From Bin5 sp022827195 (GTDB taxonomy: Bacteria; Chloroflexota; Anaerolineae; Caldilineales; Caldilineaceae), in contig OZ242331.1 in the NCBI GenBank assembly GCA_965208275.1, positions 2,790,001 to 2,854,000 of the forward strand: 64,000 nucleotides of DNA, in the 5' to 3' direction. A program made the translations under genes and the position numbers. This document shows, piece by piece, positions 34,840 through 44,610 of this stretch; the stretch's first letter is position 1, and each line of letters starts with the position of its first letter. The notes beneath the pieces are model-generated. The model did no database searches, was not told the origin of the DNA, and saw nothing but the letters and a program-made list of their open reading frames with translations.

Positions 34840-36210
34840 TTACGATGCGTCAGCCAGAACTGCACAGGCGACGCGCAGTGCCTGCACATTTTCGCGCACG
34901 TCGTGGACGCGCACAATGCGCGCGCCGCGTTCGACGGCGAGAACGTTGGCGGCGATCGTTGCGGCAAGCCGGTCGTCAACTGGCGCGTCGGCGGCTAGCT
35001 TGCCCAGGAAGCCCTTGCGAGAAGCGCCGAACAGGAGCGGGTAGCCCAATGCAGTCAGCTTGTCGAGGCGGCGAATGAGCGCCGCGTGTTGCGATTCCGA
35101 CTTACCGAAGCCGATGCCGGGGTCGATGACTCGATGCCAGCGGGCGACGCCGGCGCGGCGGGCCAGTTCGAGCGCACGGTCCAGCTGCCTGCGCACCTCT
35201 GAAACGATGTCGGCTGCAGGTGTACCGTAATTTGCGTCTCGATGCCGGTTGTCGATGTGGAGCGGGGCGCGGTTGTCCATCAGCACGAGGGGAACGCGGC
35301 GTCTTGCTGCCAGTGCGGCCATGGCGGGCACAGGTTGAAGCGCGTCTTCCCGGGGGCGGCCGGCTGCTGGAAATCCGGAAACGTCGTTGAGCCAGAAAGC
35401 GCCGGCATCCAGCGCGGCCTCTGCGACTTCGACGCGAAAGGTGTCGATGGAAAGGGGCAGATCAAGCTCTTTGCGCAGGGCGCTGATGACCGGCGCCACA
35501 CGGCCGATCTCCTCTTCGATCGAAATGTCGGCGTGGCCGGGCCGGGTCGAATAGCCGCCGACGTCAATCGCGTCGGCGCCATCGGCGGCGAACTGTCGCG
35601 CCAGTGTGCAGGCGGCGGCGACCGGGTCGGGCGCACCTGCAAGCCCATCGCCGGAAAAGGAGTCGGGCGTCATATTGAGAATTGCCATCACGCGCGTGGG
35701 TTGACTCCAGTGCCAAATCCTGTCGCCGAGCGGCATCACGCGCGGCGGCATCGGCATTTCAAGCTGGTCCCACAGTTGGCGGACTGTAAGATCCAACCGG
35801 GGATGCCTCAGGTCCGGCTCCAGGTCCAGCAGTGGCGCCAGAACAAAGTCCCGTTCGGGAATGCGAATGTGGGGAATCGTCAGGCTGGGCGTATCCACGA
35901 CGGCATCATCGTAGAAGAGGATGTCCAGGTCAACGTTGCGGGGGCCGTAGCGGACTGTCTTGGTGCGGCCCAGTTCGTTTTCGGTCCGCTTGACTGCGCG
36001 CAGAAGGTCCGGCGGAGTCAGGCGGGTGGTTCCCCGGCAGACGGCGTTGAGAAAGAGCGGCTGGTCGGTCACGTGCATCGGTTGCGTCTCGTAGAGGTGC
36101 GACGTTTCCTCGATCGAGACATAGGCTTTCAACGCGTCCAGGGCCGCGTGAATGAACGCGGCGCGGTCACCGATGTTTCCGCCCAGGGCGATGTAGACTG
36201 TGTTGGTCAC
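34840..36210 (-). CDS. folKP: Fused HPPK-dihydropteroate synthase (FolK-FolP)
   Basis: A 456-residue bifunctional folate enzyme. Residues 1 to about 150 are HPPK: VYIALGGNIGDR, then GRTKTVRYGPRNVDLDILFYDD and IPHIRIPERDFVLAPLLDL. From about residue 170 the dihydropteroate synthase begins with VMAILNMTPDSFSGDGLAG and DAIDVGGYSTRPGH. It continues through PLSIDTFR, WLNDVSGF, and IDPGIGFGKS and LFGASRKGFLG at the end. All DHPS substrate motifs are present. The fused order HPPK then DHPS is the eukaryote-like order. It is the first gene of a probable operon with the siroheme genes. Confidence 0.94.
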   Translation of the reverse strand: MTNTVYIALGGNIGDRAAFIHAALDALKAYVSIEETSHLYETQPMHVTDQPLFLNAVCRGTTRLTPPDLLRAVKRTENELGRTKTVRYGPRNVDLDILFYDDAVVDTPSLTIPHIRIPERDFVLAPLLDLEPDLRHPRLDLTVRQLWDQLEMPMPPRVMPLGDRIWHWSQPTRVMAILNMTPDSFSGDGLAGAPDPVAAACTLARQFAADGADAIDVGGYSTRPGHADISIEEEIGRVAPVISALRKELDLPLSIDTFRVEVAEAALDAGAFWLNDVSGFPAAGRPREDALQPVPAMAALAARRRVPLVLMDNRAPLHIDNRHRDANYGTPAADIVSEVRRQLDRALELARRAGVARWHRVIDPGIGFGKSESQHAALIRRLDKLTALGYPLLFGASRKGFLGKLAADAPVDDRLAATIAANVLAVERGARIVRVHDVRENVQALRVACAVLADAS

Positions 36211-36536
36211 CGGACTCCTCTGTGGAACCGATCTCCTGGCCGCGCGGGGGCAGCGCTAACGCTCCGCAAACACTCGCTTGTGCACTGCTTTCCGGTCGAC
36301 AACCGGCATCGATACGGCGGCGGACCAGATTGCCGAAAAACGGCGAGGCAACAGCGCATTTAACCACAGGTTGGTCCTGAAACACAATCGGATATTTGTT
36401 TTAGACCGGATGCCAAATGCTGCCGATTCGATTATACTAGGGAGGGACCAGAGTTTACTCTTGTCGCCAGCAACGCCTCAGTCGCCGGTTGCGAAGCCTC
36501 GATCACCAATATTCGAAGATTATGGAGGGTCGCGTG
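36211..36536. other. Intergenic region between folKP and the PhyH-like gene
   Basis: About 326 bases, divergent promoters expected. On the plus strand TATACT at 36433-36438 is a good -10 but lacks a matching -35. On the minus strand a TTGTGT, 18 bases, TTAAAT candidate is weak. A GGAGGG six-base site precedes the ATG of the dioxygenase. No ORF or hairpin terminator seen. Confidence 0.35.
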
Positions 36537-37358
36537 ATGGATGAACTCAAAGATGAGTATCCATTGGCTGAAGAGCAGATTGCTTGCTACCGACGCGACG
36601 GCTTCGTCAGGCTGCCAAATGTTCTGTCGCCGGCGGTGCTGGAGGTGTATGGCGCAGAGTTCACGCGTCTGGTCCAGGAGTTGAATCGGCAGACGCTGCC
36701 GATTGCAGAGCGCAATACGTACGGCAAGGCGTTTCTTCAGATCACGAATCTGTGGGAGCACAGCGAGAAGGTGAAGGAGTTCGTGCTCTGCCGTAGGCTT
36801 GGCAAGATTGCGGCAGAACTGATGGGCGTAGACGGGGTACGGATCTATCACGACCAGGCACTGTACAAGGAGCCGGGGGGCGGCTTTACACCGTGGCATG
36901 CGGACCAGTTCTACTGGCCGCTGGCGAATGACAACACGGTGACCGCGTGGATTCCGCTGCAGCCGGTACCGCTAGAGATGGGGCCCCTGTCGTTCTGTGT
37001 GGGCAGTCACAAGTTGCTCAAAAACCGGGATATGGCGATCAGCGACGAGAGCGAGGAAAAGATTGGTCGCACGCTGAATGACTATGCGAAGGATGTCAAA
37101 CCGTTTGCGCTGGGCGAGGTCAGCTTTCACTCGGGTTGGACATTTCATCGGGCGGGGCCGAATGGGACAGGCCGGATGCGGGCGGTGATGACGATAATCT
37201 ACATGGAGGACGGGATGCGCGTTGCCGCGCCCAAGAACGGGAATCAGCAGGTGGACTGGGACCGCTGGCTGCCGGGCGCGCAGTTGGGCGAGGCGATCGA
37301 TACGCCGCTGAATCCTGTATGCTATAGCAGGAGACTTACCTCAGAAGTGTCGAAGTAG
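36537..37358 (+). CDS. Phytanoyl-CoA dioxygenase (PhyH) family protein
   Basis: A 273-residue non-heme iron, 2-oxoglutarate-dependent oxygenase. The double-stranded beta-helix core is seen from FTPWHADQFYWPL, where His and Asp bind iron, to FHSGWTFHRAGPNGTG with the third histidine. The N-terminus EEQIACYRRDGFVRLPNVLSP is the standard entry helix. A GGAGGG site stands seven bases before the ATG at 36537. Hydroxylated substrate is unknown; bacterial PhyH-like enzymes act on varied lipids, amino acids and sugar-derived compounds. It is followed by a zinc alcohol dehydrogenase, which may oxidise its product. Confidence 0.88.
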   Translation: MDELKDEYPLAEEQIACYRRDGFVRLPNVLSPAVLEVYGAEFTRLVQELNRQTLPIAERNTYGKAFLQITNLWEHSEKVKEFVLCRRLGKIAAELMGVDGVRIYHDQALYKEPGGGFTPWHADQFYWPLANDNTVTAWIPLQPVPLEMGPLSFCVGSHKLLKNRDMAISDESEEKIGRTLNDYAKDVKPFALGEVSFHSGWTFHRAGPNGTGRMRAVMTIIYMEDGMRVAAPKNGNQQVDWDRWLPGAQLGEAIDTPLNPVCYSRRLTSEVSK

Positions 37359-37417
37359 CGCAAGTTGGGAAAGAGTCTGACCCAGGCAAAGGTATTTTAC
37401 AGAATGGGGCCGGTCAA

Positions 37418-38443
37418 ATGAAAGGTGTAGCGAAGTTGCGGGCGGGTGTGGGAGAGGTGGGGTTGCTGGAAGCGCCCGAGCCGAACGCGAGCCCCGGGCA
37501 CCTGGTTATCGAAGTTACGGCTGGTGGCCTATGCGGCACCGACGTGCACATCTTCCACGACGAGTATCCGAGCCGGCCGCCGGTTATCCTAGGACATGAG
37601 GTGGCCGGGAAGGTCGTGGATGTGGGAGAAGGTGTCACGCGTTGCAGGAGCGGCGACTCTGTGACGAGTGAGCCGTACTTTCGCCTGTGCGGAGTGTGTG
37701 CGTATTGCCGGGCCGGGATGCCGAATCACTGCGGACAACGCGCGTCGATAGGCAGTGGCGTACACGGGGCTTTCGCGCGCTACGTCCTGGTTCCCGAACG
37801 GTCGGTGCATCTTCTGCCGCAGGGGGTTGACGAGTGGGCAGGCGCACTCACCGAGCCGCTGGCTTGCTGTGTGCATGCGCTGGAAAACACAAAGGTAGAG
37901 CCGGGGGATGTTGTGGTCGTTACCGGACCGGGGGCAATCGGTCTGATGATGATGCAGGTGGTCAAGGCGGCAGGCGGGCAGGTGGTGATGATAGGAACGG
38001 AGACCGATGGGGCGAGGTTGGAACTGGCGCTGACGCTGGGCGCGGATGAGGTGCTCATGGTGGGCAGCGATGATATTCAAAAGGCAATTTCGACGCGCAG
38101 CGACGGGCTCGGAGCCGACGTCGCTTTTGAGTGTTCGGGTGCGGGAGCGGGGGCGCAGACGGCATTGGAGCTGTTGCGGCACCGAGGACGGTATGTACAG
38201 GTGGGGCTGTTCGGCAGGCCGGTTACCTGGGACCTGGAGCAAGTCTGCGTCAAAGAGGTACAGGTGCAGGGAACATTTGCCACGGTCTCCAGCTCGTGGC
38301 AAAAGGCGCTGGCCCTTTTGCGTTCCGGCCTTGTCCGGACCGGGCCGCTCATCAGCCACCGGCTGCCACTGTCGGACTGGCAGCTGGCCTTTGAGCTGTT
38401 CGAGCGCCGCGAAGGGGTCAAGCTGGTGTTCTCGCCGGCGTAG
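37418..38443 (+). CDS. Zinc-dependent medium-chain alcohol/polyol dehydrogenase
   Basis: A 341-residue MDR enzyme resembling L-threonine/sorbitol dehydrogenases. Catalytic zinc ligands appear in GGLCGTDVHIF and the following VILGHEVAG. The structural zinc cysteines are four in CGVCAYCRAGMPNHC. The NAD-binding domain has VVVTGPGAIGLMMMQVV (GxGxxG type), and EC-S-G-A-G in the second half. The gene follows the PhyH gene by 59 bases on the same strand. Substrate probably a polyol or secondary alcohol. Confidence 0.9.
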   Translation: MKGVAKLRAGVGEVGLLEAPEPNASPGHLVIEVTAGGLCGTDVHIFHDEYPSRPPVILGHEVAGKVVDVGEGVTRCRSGDSVTSEPYFRLCGVCAYCRAGMPNHCGQRASIGSGVHGAFARYVLVPERSVHLLPQGVDEWAGALTEPLACCVHALENTKVEPGDVVVVTGPGAIGLMMMQVVKAAGGQVVMIGTETDGARLELALTLGADEVLMVGSDDIQKAISTRSDGLGADVAFECSGAGAGAQTALELLRHRGRYVQVGLFGRPVTWDLEQVCVKEVQVQGTFATVSSSWQKALALLRSGLVRTGPLISHRLPLSDWQLAFELFERREGVKLVFSPA

Positions 38444-38581
38444 CGGCGCGTGCGCTGAAGTTGAACGAACCTGGTATCCGAAAAGAGATGGCTGCCCCAA
38501 ACCCCGCTGTTCGATCGGGCTTTGTCTCTATGCAAACACGCGACGAGGCTTCAGAGCAGTAGCACATTCGACGATCTCGGT

Positions 38582-39664
38582 ATGAGTCAGAGTGCACATA
38601 CGACGATTCCGGCCGGGCCCCGCTGTCCAAACTGTGGATCGCGGGTGGCCCAAGAGGCTGAATCCTGCTACTTCTGCGGTCAAGAACTGACGGGAATAAC
38701 CAGGAGAAGGCCGGCGCGTCTCATGTTGCGGGATGCTACGCTGGTACTCGTCCTGCTGGTTGTTGTGATTGGATGGTGGCAGTTTGGCAGGCAGGGCGAA
38801 GAAAACGGTCCACAAGATGAGGCCCTGATATCCCTTGCGCCGGAAGAGGGCGCCGACCTGGGACAGGGGGCCAACGGCGGGGAACCGAGTGAGGCCGAAC
38901 CGTTGGTTCAGCAGCACACCGTGCAGAAAGGAGAGACGCTTCTCGGAATTGCGGCCATGTACGGAGTAACCGTTGCGGACGTACAGGCGGCAAACAGAAT
39001 GGAAGGCACCCTGATCCAGGCTGGGGAGGTGCTCCTCATACCGATTCCGCTGTCGATTTCGGAAAACGCAATCGAAGACGGCGGGTCAACGATATCTACG
39101 ATCTTCAACTATACGGTCAAGCCAGGAGACACCCTGATATCGATTGCCGTGCGACTTGGCACGAATGTTGCCGCCATCCAGGAAGCAAACAATATAGGCG
39201 CGGACGGCATAATCCGGCCTGAACAGGTGCTCCTGGTCCCCGTGGCCGGTGTGCCTGCAGCCGTGTTGACGGCGGGCGCGCCGCGCGCTGATGGCGCCGA
39301 AAGAGACCTGATTTACGAGGCGCCCCGATTGCTAGGCCCGTATGACGGCGAAGGCATCGCGCGCGGCGACAGTGTCCTGTTCCGCTGGTTGAGCGGGGGC
39401 CTTCTGGAGGAGAATGAATGGTACGTTCTGTACATCTGGCCGCTGGAGGGATTGTTCGAGCTGCCTCCGCCGGTATGGACAAAGTCAACCAGCTTTCGGC
39501 TGTCGAACCAGTGGGCGCCACCGCCGGAACGTGAGGTCACATACCGGTGGCAAATCTCAGTCGCGCGTGTGGCCTTGGGCGACGGGGGAGAACGCAGCGT
39601 GGAGACCGCGGGCGAGCCCAGTGACGTGAGGAGCTTTGTGTGGTCCGGGCGGGAAGGCCAGTAG
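38582..39664 (+). CDS. Zinc-ribbon, single-helix, double LysM domain protein
   Basis: About 360 residues from the ATG at 38582. An N-terminal zinc ribbon (CPNCGSRVAQEAESCYFC, two CxxC pairs) precedes a transmembrane helix (RDATLVLVLLVVVIGWW). Two LysM repeats follow: QHTVQKGETLLGIAAMYGV and FNYTVKPGDTLISIAVRLG, each about 45 residues, which bind glycan in peptidoglycan or similar polymers. A C-terminal beta-rich domain begins near RLLGPYDG. The zinc ribbon would face the cytoplasm and the LysM the outside, so the protein may link envelope and cytoplasm. No enzymatic motif is visible. Confidence 0.85.
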   Translation: MSQSAHTTIPAGPRCPNCGSRVAQEAESCYFCGQELTGITRRRPARLMLRDATLVLVLLVVVIGWWQFGRQGEENGPQDEALISLAPEEGADLGQGANGGEPSEAEPLVQQHTVQKGETLLGIAAMYGVTVADVQAANRMEGTLIQAGEVLLIPIPLSISENAIEDGGSTISTIFNYTVKPGDTLISIAVRLGTNVAAIQEANNIGADGIIRPEQVLLVPVAGVPAAVLTAGAPRADGAERDLIYEAPRLLGPYDGEGIARGDSVLFRWLSGGLLEENEWYVLYIWPLEGLFELPPPVWTKSTSFRLSNQWAPPPEREVTYRWQISVARVALGDGGERSVETAGEPSDVRSFVWSGREGQ

Positions 39665-39957
39665 TGGAATCGTCGGACCTGCCTGGCGCGGGCCGGACAG
39701 TGCGAACGAATCGAGGGCGACTTTGGCATGTAAGTCAGCCGGCGGAAATGCGCGCGGCGAAGACAGTTTCACTCGCTGCAGATTGCCATAACGGGGCGGC
39801 GGTTGTATAGTGATGCAGTTTTCGATGCCCCACAGTCCGCATCGATGCTTGGTGTCGAGTTGCCTGTATTCTGGTGGGGCGACCAGGTTCGCGGGCGTGC
39901 TCACAGCGAACCAGCCGATAAAAACAAATCATATTGCCACATGGCAGGGAGGAATTC

Positions 39958-40956
39958 ATGCCGCGACCAGTAACGTTATTCACAGGTCAGTGGGCCGATA
40001 TGCCCTTCGAGACCATCTGTGAAAAGGCCAAGTCTTTCGGATATGACGGTCTGGAGCTTGCCTGCTGGGGCGACCATTTCGAGGTGGACAAAGCCCTGGA
40101 AGACGACAGCTATGTGCAGGGAAGATGGGACACGCTGAACAAGCATGGGTTGCAGTGCTTTGCTATCAGCAACCATCTGGTTGGGCAGGCGGTCAGCGAC
40201 CGCATCGATGAGCGCCATGAGAGCATTCTGGCCCCGCGCATCTGGGGCGACGGCGGTGAAGACGGTGTGCGGGCGCGTGCGGCAGAGGAGATGAAGGACA
40301 CGGCGCGGGCCGCGGCGAAGTTCGGTGTCAAGGTAGTGCCGGGTTTCACAGGTTCACCGATTTGGAACCTGGTCTATTCTTTTCCGCCGAATCCGCCTGA
40401 TTTCCTGGAAAAGGGGCTGGCGCTTTTCGCTGAGCTCTGGACGCCGATACTGGATGTGTTCAGCGAGAACGGCGTCAAGTTTGGCCTGGAGGTCCACCCG
40501 ACGGAGATCGCGTTTGACATCTACAGCGCCCAGAACGCGCTGGACGCGCTCAACGGACACGAGGCGTTCGGTTTCAACTACGACCCGAGCCACTTCGGCT
40601 ATCAGGGCGTCGATTACGTTGAATTCATTCGCCGGTTTGCGGACCGGATTTTCCACGTTCATATGAAGGACGTGGGCTGGTCGGACAGCGGCAAAGAGGC
40701 CGGTGTCTTCGGCGGTCATGCCGAATTCGGCGATCACCGGCGGTACTGGGATTTTCGCTCGGTAGGGCGAGGGCGCATCGACTTCGAGGCGGTCATCCGG
40801 GCGCTGAACGATATTGGCTATGCCGGGCCGCTCTCGATTGAGTGGGAGGACGCGGGCATGGACCGGGAGCACGGCGCGACCGAGTCGTGCGCGTACACGC
40901 GTAAGATCGATTTCCCGCCGTCAGAGATTGCGTTTGACGCGGCCTTTGCTGAGTAG
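39958..40956 (+). CDS. Sugar phosphate isomerase/epimerase (xylose isomerase-like TIM barrel)
   Basis: A 332-residue TIM-barrel protein. A strong GGGAGGA site precedes the ATG at 39958, which is preferred over 39934. Metal-ligand strands are VKFGLEVHPTEIAF (glutamate), FGFNYDPSHFGYQG (aspartate, histidine), RIFHVHMKDVG (histidine) and GPLSIEWEDAG (glutamate). These are typical of inosose or hexulose isomerases. The gene is followed 52 bases later by a Gfo/Idh/MocA dehydrogenase, the common partnership in inositol-like or keto-sugar pathways. The exact sugar cannot be read out. Confidence 0.9.
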   Translation: MPRPVTLFTGQWADMPFETICEKAKSFGYDGLELACWGDHFEVDKALEDDSYVQGRWDTLNKHGLQCFAISNHLVGQAVSDRIDERHESILAPRIWGDGGEDGVRARAAEEMKDTARAAAKFGVKVVPGFTGSPIWNLVYSFPPNPPDFLEKGLALFAELWTPILDVFSENGVKFGLEVHPTEIAFDIYSAQNALDALNGHEAFGFNYDPSHFGYQGVDYVEFIRRFADRIFHVHMKDVGWSDSGKEAGVFGGHAEFGDHRRYWDFRSVGRGRIDFEAVIRALNDIGYAGPLSIEWEDAGMDREHGATESCAYTRKIDFPPSEIAFDAAFAE

Positions 40957-41008
40957 AAACCACATACAGAAACATGCAAGAGATAAGAATCTGGAGAGGA
41001 ACTGACTC

Positions 41009-42208
<1,200 letters not shown>

Positions 42209-42557
42209 AACCAGGTTCAAGTAAGTGATTTACAGGGCGGCGAGCGGGATATCCCCGGCCCGCAGGCCGCCCGCAAGCGCCCCAACTTCGAATTGCCACC
42301 ATCCTCGCCGGGCGAACTACATGTACCGGTGAACTTGCCCGACGAGAATGCATTGTGGCAAGCCCGCCTCTCCGTACCAGCAGCACGCAGGCTGCGCGTC
42401 AAAATCGACTTCATTTATTCTCGCCCGCTGGGAGATATTTGGAAGGGAAACAGCGCGAATTGCAGTCCAGCAAGAACTTTTCCAGCCTTGCCAGAGGTGA
42501 AATCACTATGCACGCGACCGAGTGCGCAATGGACATACTACGGACGGACTCCCGACC
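42209..42557. other. Intergenic region with a strong G+C hairpin
   Basis: About 349 bases without a supportable ORF. A stem GGGCGGC / GCCGCCC (42235-42241 with 42266-42272) encloses an inner GCGGG/CCCGC stem, 27 bases after the Gfo/Idh/MocA stop. It may end that transcript, but no T-run follows. No convincing promoter for the downstream enolase-superfamily gene was placed. Confidence 0.35.
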
Positions 42558-43679
42558 ATGAAAATCGAACGAATCGAACTTCGCCGCATCCACATGCCCT
42601 ATGTGCGCCCGTTTGAGACGAGCGGCTGGCGCCACGAAGGCAGCGACGCGGTGATCGTCCGAGTAGACGCAGAGGGAGCGACAGGCTGGGGCGAGTCTCC
42701 CGTCAGCGACGGTCCCTGGTACAACGAGGAGACGTTCCACACCGCCTTGATCATGCAACGCGAGTTCCTTGCTCCGATGCTGTTGGCAGCAGATATCGAC
42801 CGGCCCGGGGACGTGAGCGGCGTCTTCAAGCGTGTGCGGGCCAACCGGATGGCGAAAGCGGGGCTGGAGTTTGCGGTCTGGGACCTTTTTGGACGCGCGC
42901 AGGGCGTCTCGCTGTCATCGTTGCTGGGCGGGACGCGCGCGGAGGTTGCGGTAGGGGTTAGCGTACCGATCCACGCCAGCGTCGAAGCCCTGTTGGAGAC
43001 GGTTGAAGGCTACCTGGCGGATGGCTACGGCCGGGTCAAGTTGAAGATTAAACCAGGCTGGGACATCGAGCCGACGCGGGCGGTTCGCGAACGCTGGCCG
43101 GACCTGTTGCTGCAGGTGGACGGCAACAGTATCTACCGCCTTGAGGACGCGGAGCATCTGCAGCAGCTGGATGCGTTCGACCTGTTGCTCAACGAACAGC
43201 CGCTCGACCACGACGATATATTCGATCACGCCAAGCTGGCGAGGCTGATCGAAACGCCTGTCTGCCTGGATGAGAGCATTGTTTCGCCGGATCATGCGCG
43301 TTGGGCGCTGGAGCTGGATGCGTGCGGCGTCATCAACATCAAACCGTCGCGCATCGGCGGTCTGGCAGATGCCGTCTCGATCCACGATATGTGCCGCGAT
43401 GCAGGGATTCCCGTATGGCACGGAGGGATGCTGGAGACGGGCATCGGGCGGGCGATCAGCGTGGCGCTGGCAAGCCTGCCCAACTTCAGCCTGCCGGGAG
43501 ACATCAGCGCAAACGACCGCTACTTTCAGAGGGATATCGTTACGAATCCGTTCAGTTTGAACGAAGACAGCACCCTGACGGTCCCAGCCGGCCCGGGACA
43601 TGGTGCGCAGGTGGACGAGGCATATCTTGACGAAGTGACGGTGGAGAAAGTCTGTCTGCGGCGAAACGGCAGTGGATAG
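42558..43679 (+). CDS. Enolase superfamily enzyme, o-succinylbenzoate synthase / N-acylamino acid racemase-like
   Basis: A 373-residue enzyme of the muconate-lactonising group. The KxK motif is in VKLKIKPGWDIEP, the first metal Asp in LLQVDGNSIYR, then NEQP, PVCLDESIVS and the second catalytic lysine in VINIKPSRIGG. The end VWHGGMLETGIGRAIS and LPGDISANDRYF is very typical of MenC/NSAR sequences. Whether it makes o-succinylbenzoate for menaquinone or racemises N-acyl amino acids is not clear. No other men genes are seen. The ATG at 42558 follows CCCGACC without a clear SD. Confidence 0.87.
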   Translation: MKIERIELRRIHMPYVRPFETSGWRHEGSDAVIVRVDAEGATGWGESPVSDGPWYNEETFHTALIMQREFLAPMLLAADIDRPGDVSGVFKRVRANRMAKAGLEFAVWDLFGRAQGVSLSSLLGGTRAEVAVGVSVPIHASVEALLETVEGYLADGYGRVKLKIKPGWDIEPTRAVRERWPDLLLQVDGNSIYRLEDAEHLQQLDAFDLLLNEQPLDHDDIFDHAKLARLIETPVCLDESIVSPDHARWALELDACGVINIKPSRIGGLADAVSIHDMCRDAGIPVWHGGMLETGIGRAISVALASLPNFSLPGDISANDRYFQRDIVTNPFSLNEDSTLTVPAGPGHGAQVDEAYLDEVTVEKVCLRRNGSG

Positions 43680-43745
43680 AGGATTGCGGCGCGATTTGCC
43701 GGCTTGATTCTGCTTTTGTGAAGCCGGCGGCCAGGGAGTGGCACA

Positions 43746-44516
43746 ATGGCGAAGAAACGGGGCAGGCCTTCATTTATCGGCATCGACCTGGCCTGGAGTG
43801 AACGCAATCCAACCGGCGCGGCGGTAATCCGTGACGGGCGGCTGATCGCGCACACGGGTGTTCTTCGCAGGACTACTGAAATCGTCGATTTTGTCGGGGC
43901 CCATCTTTCGCGGCGCAACGGGTCGATCGTGGCGGTTGACGCGCCGCTGCGCGTGCCCAACGAGACGGGCAGCCGCGAGTGCGACCGCGCGCTGACGGCC
44001 GAATGGCGGCGATTCCACGCCGGAGCGTATCCAGCCAACCGCAAGTTGCTGGCCCGCGACGGCGTGGTGCGGGGGGAGGCGTTGACGGCGGCGCTGATGG
44101 AGCGCTTCAAGTTCATCGAGACCGATGTCATTCCGAGGCGGACGAAGGCGCGGCTGGTGTGCGAGGTCTATCCCCATCCGGCGCTGGTAAGCCTGTTTGG
44201 GCTGGACAGCATTCTGCGGTACAAGCGCGGGCGGGGACGCAGTTACGAGGAACGCTGGCCGGAGTTTGAGCGTTATCGTTCGCTCTTGCGCGGCCTTCGG
44301 AAGGCCGATCCGCGGCTGCGGCGGACCCGTCGACTTCTCAAAGAGACTGAGGTCACCGGCATGCGCGGCTCGGCGCTGCAAGCGTACGAGGATACGCTCG
44401 ATGCGGTGACCTGCGCCTACGTCGCGTCCTACCTGTGGCGGCACGGGCCGGGTGCGGTCAAGCGCTATGGTTCTTTGGACGAAGGGCACATCCTGGTGCC
44501 GCTATCGAAGAGTTGA
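43746..44516 (+). CDS. DUF429 domain-containing protein
   Basis: A 256-residue protein with an RNase H-like fold inferred from SFIGIDLAWSERNPTGAAVI, where the Asp and Glu-like positions open the domain. VAVDAPLRVPNETGSRECDRALTAEW and LVCEVYPHPALVSLFG follow, then the C-terminal YEDTLDAVTCAYVASYLW with conserved Asp. These are the hallmarks of DUF429, a family of predicted nuclease-like proteins of unknown activity. A good AGGGAG ribosome site precedes the ATG. It stands between the MenC-like gene and the convergent glnS. Confidence 0.85.
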   Translation: MAKKRGRPSFIGIDLAWSERNPTGAAVIRDGRLIAHTGVLRRTTEIVDFVGAHLSRRNGSIVAVDAPLRVPNETGSRECDRALTAEWRRFHAGAYPANRKLLARDGVVRGEALTAALMERFKFIETDVIPRRTKARLVCEVYPHPALVSLFGLDSILRYKRGRGRSYEERWPEFERYRSLLRGLRKADPRLRRTRRLLKETEVTGMRGSALQAYEDTLDAVTCAYVASYLWRHGPGAVKRYGSLDEGHILVPLSKS

Positions 44517-44610
44517 ACGCAACGCAACCGAGATGCCGTTCACGTCTCCAAGCCCACACTGAGCCGTCACCCAAAGAGCAACAGACACTCTGTTTCAGCC
44601 GGGCCAGGAT

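Noticed and set aside
42235..42272. Confident rho-independent terminator
   Set aside because: The stem is strong but no T-run follows; kept only as a note within the intergenic entry.
42293..42616. 107-residue ORF before the MenC-like gene
   Set aside because: Overlaps the start of the enzyme, has no motif and an atypical Pro/Arg-rich composition.
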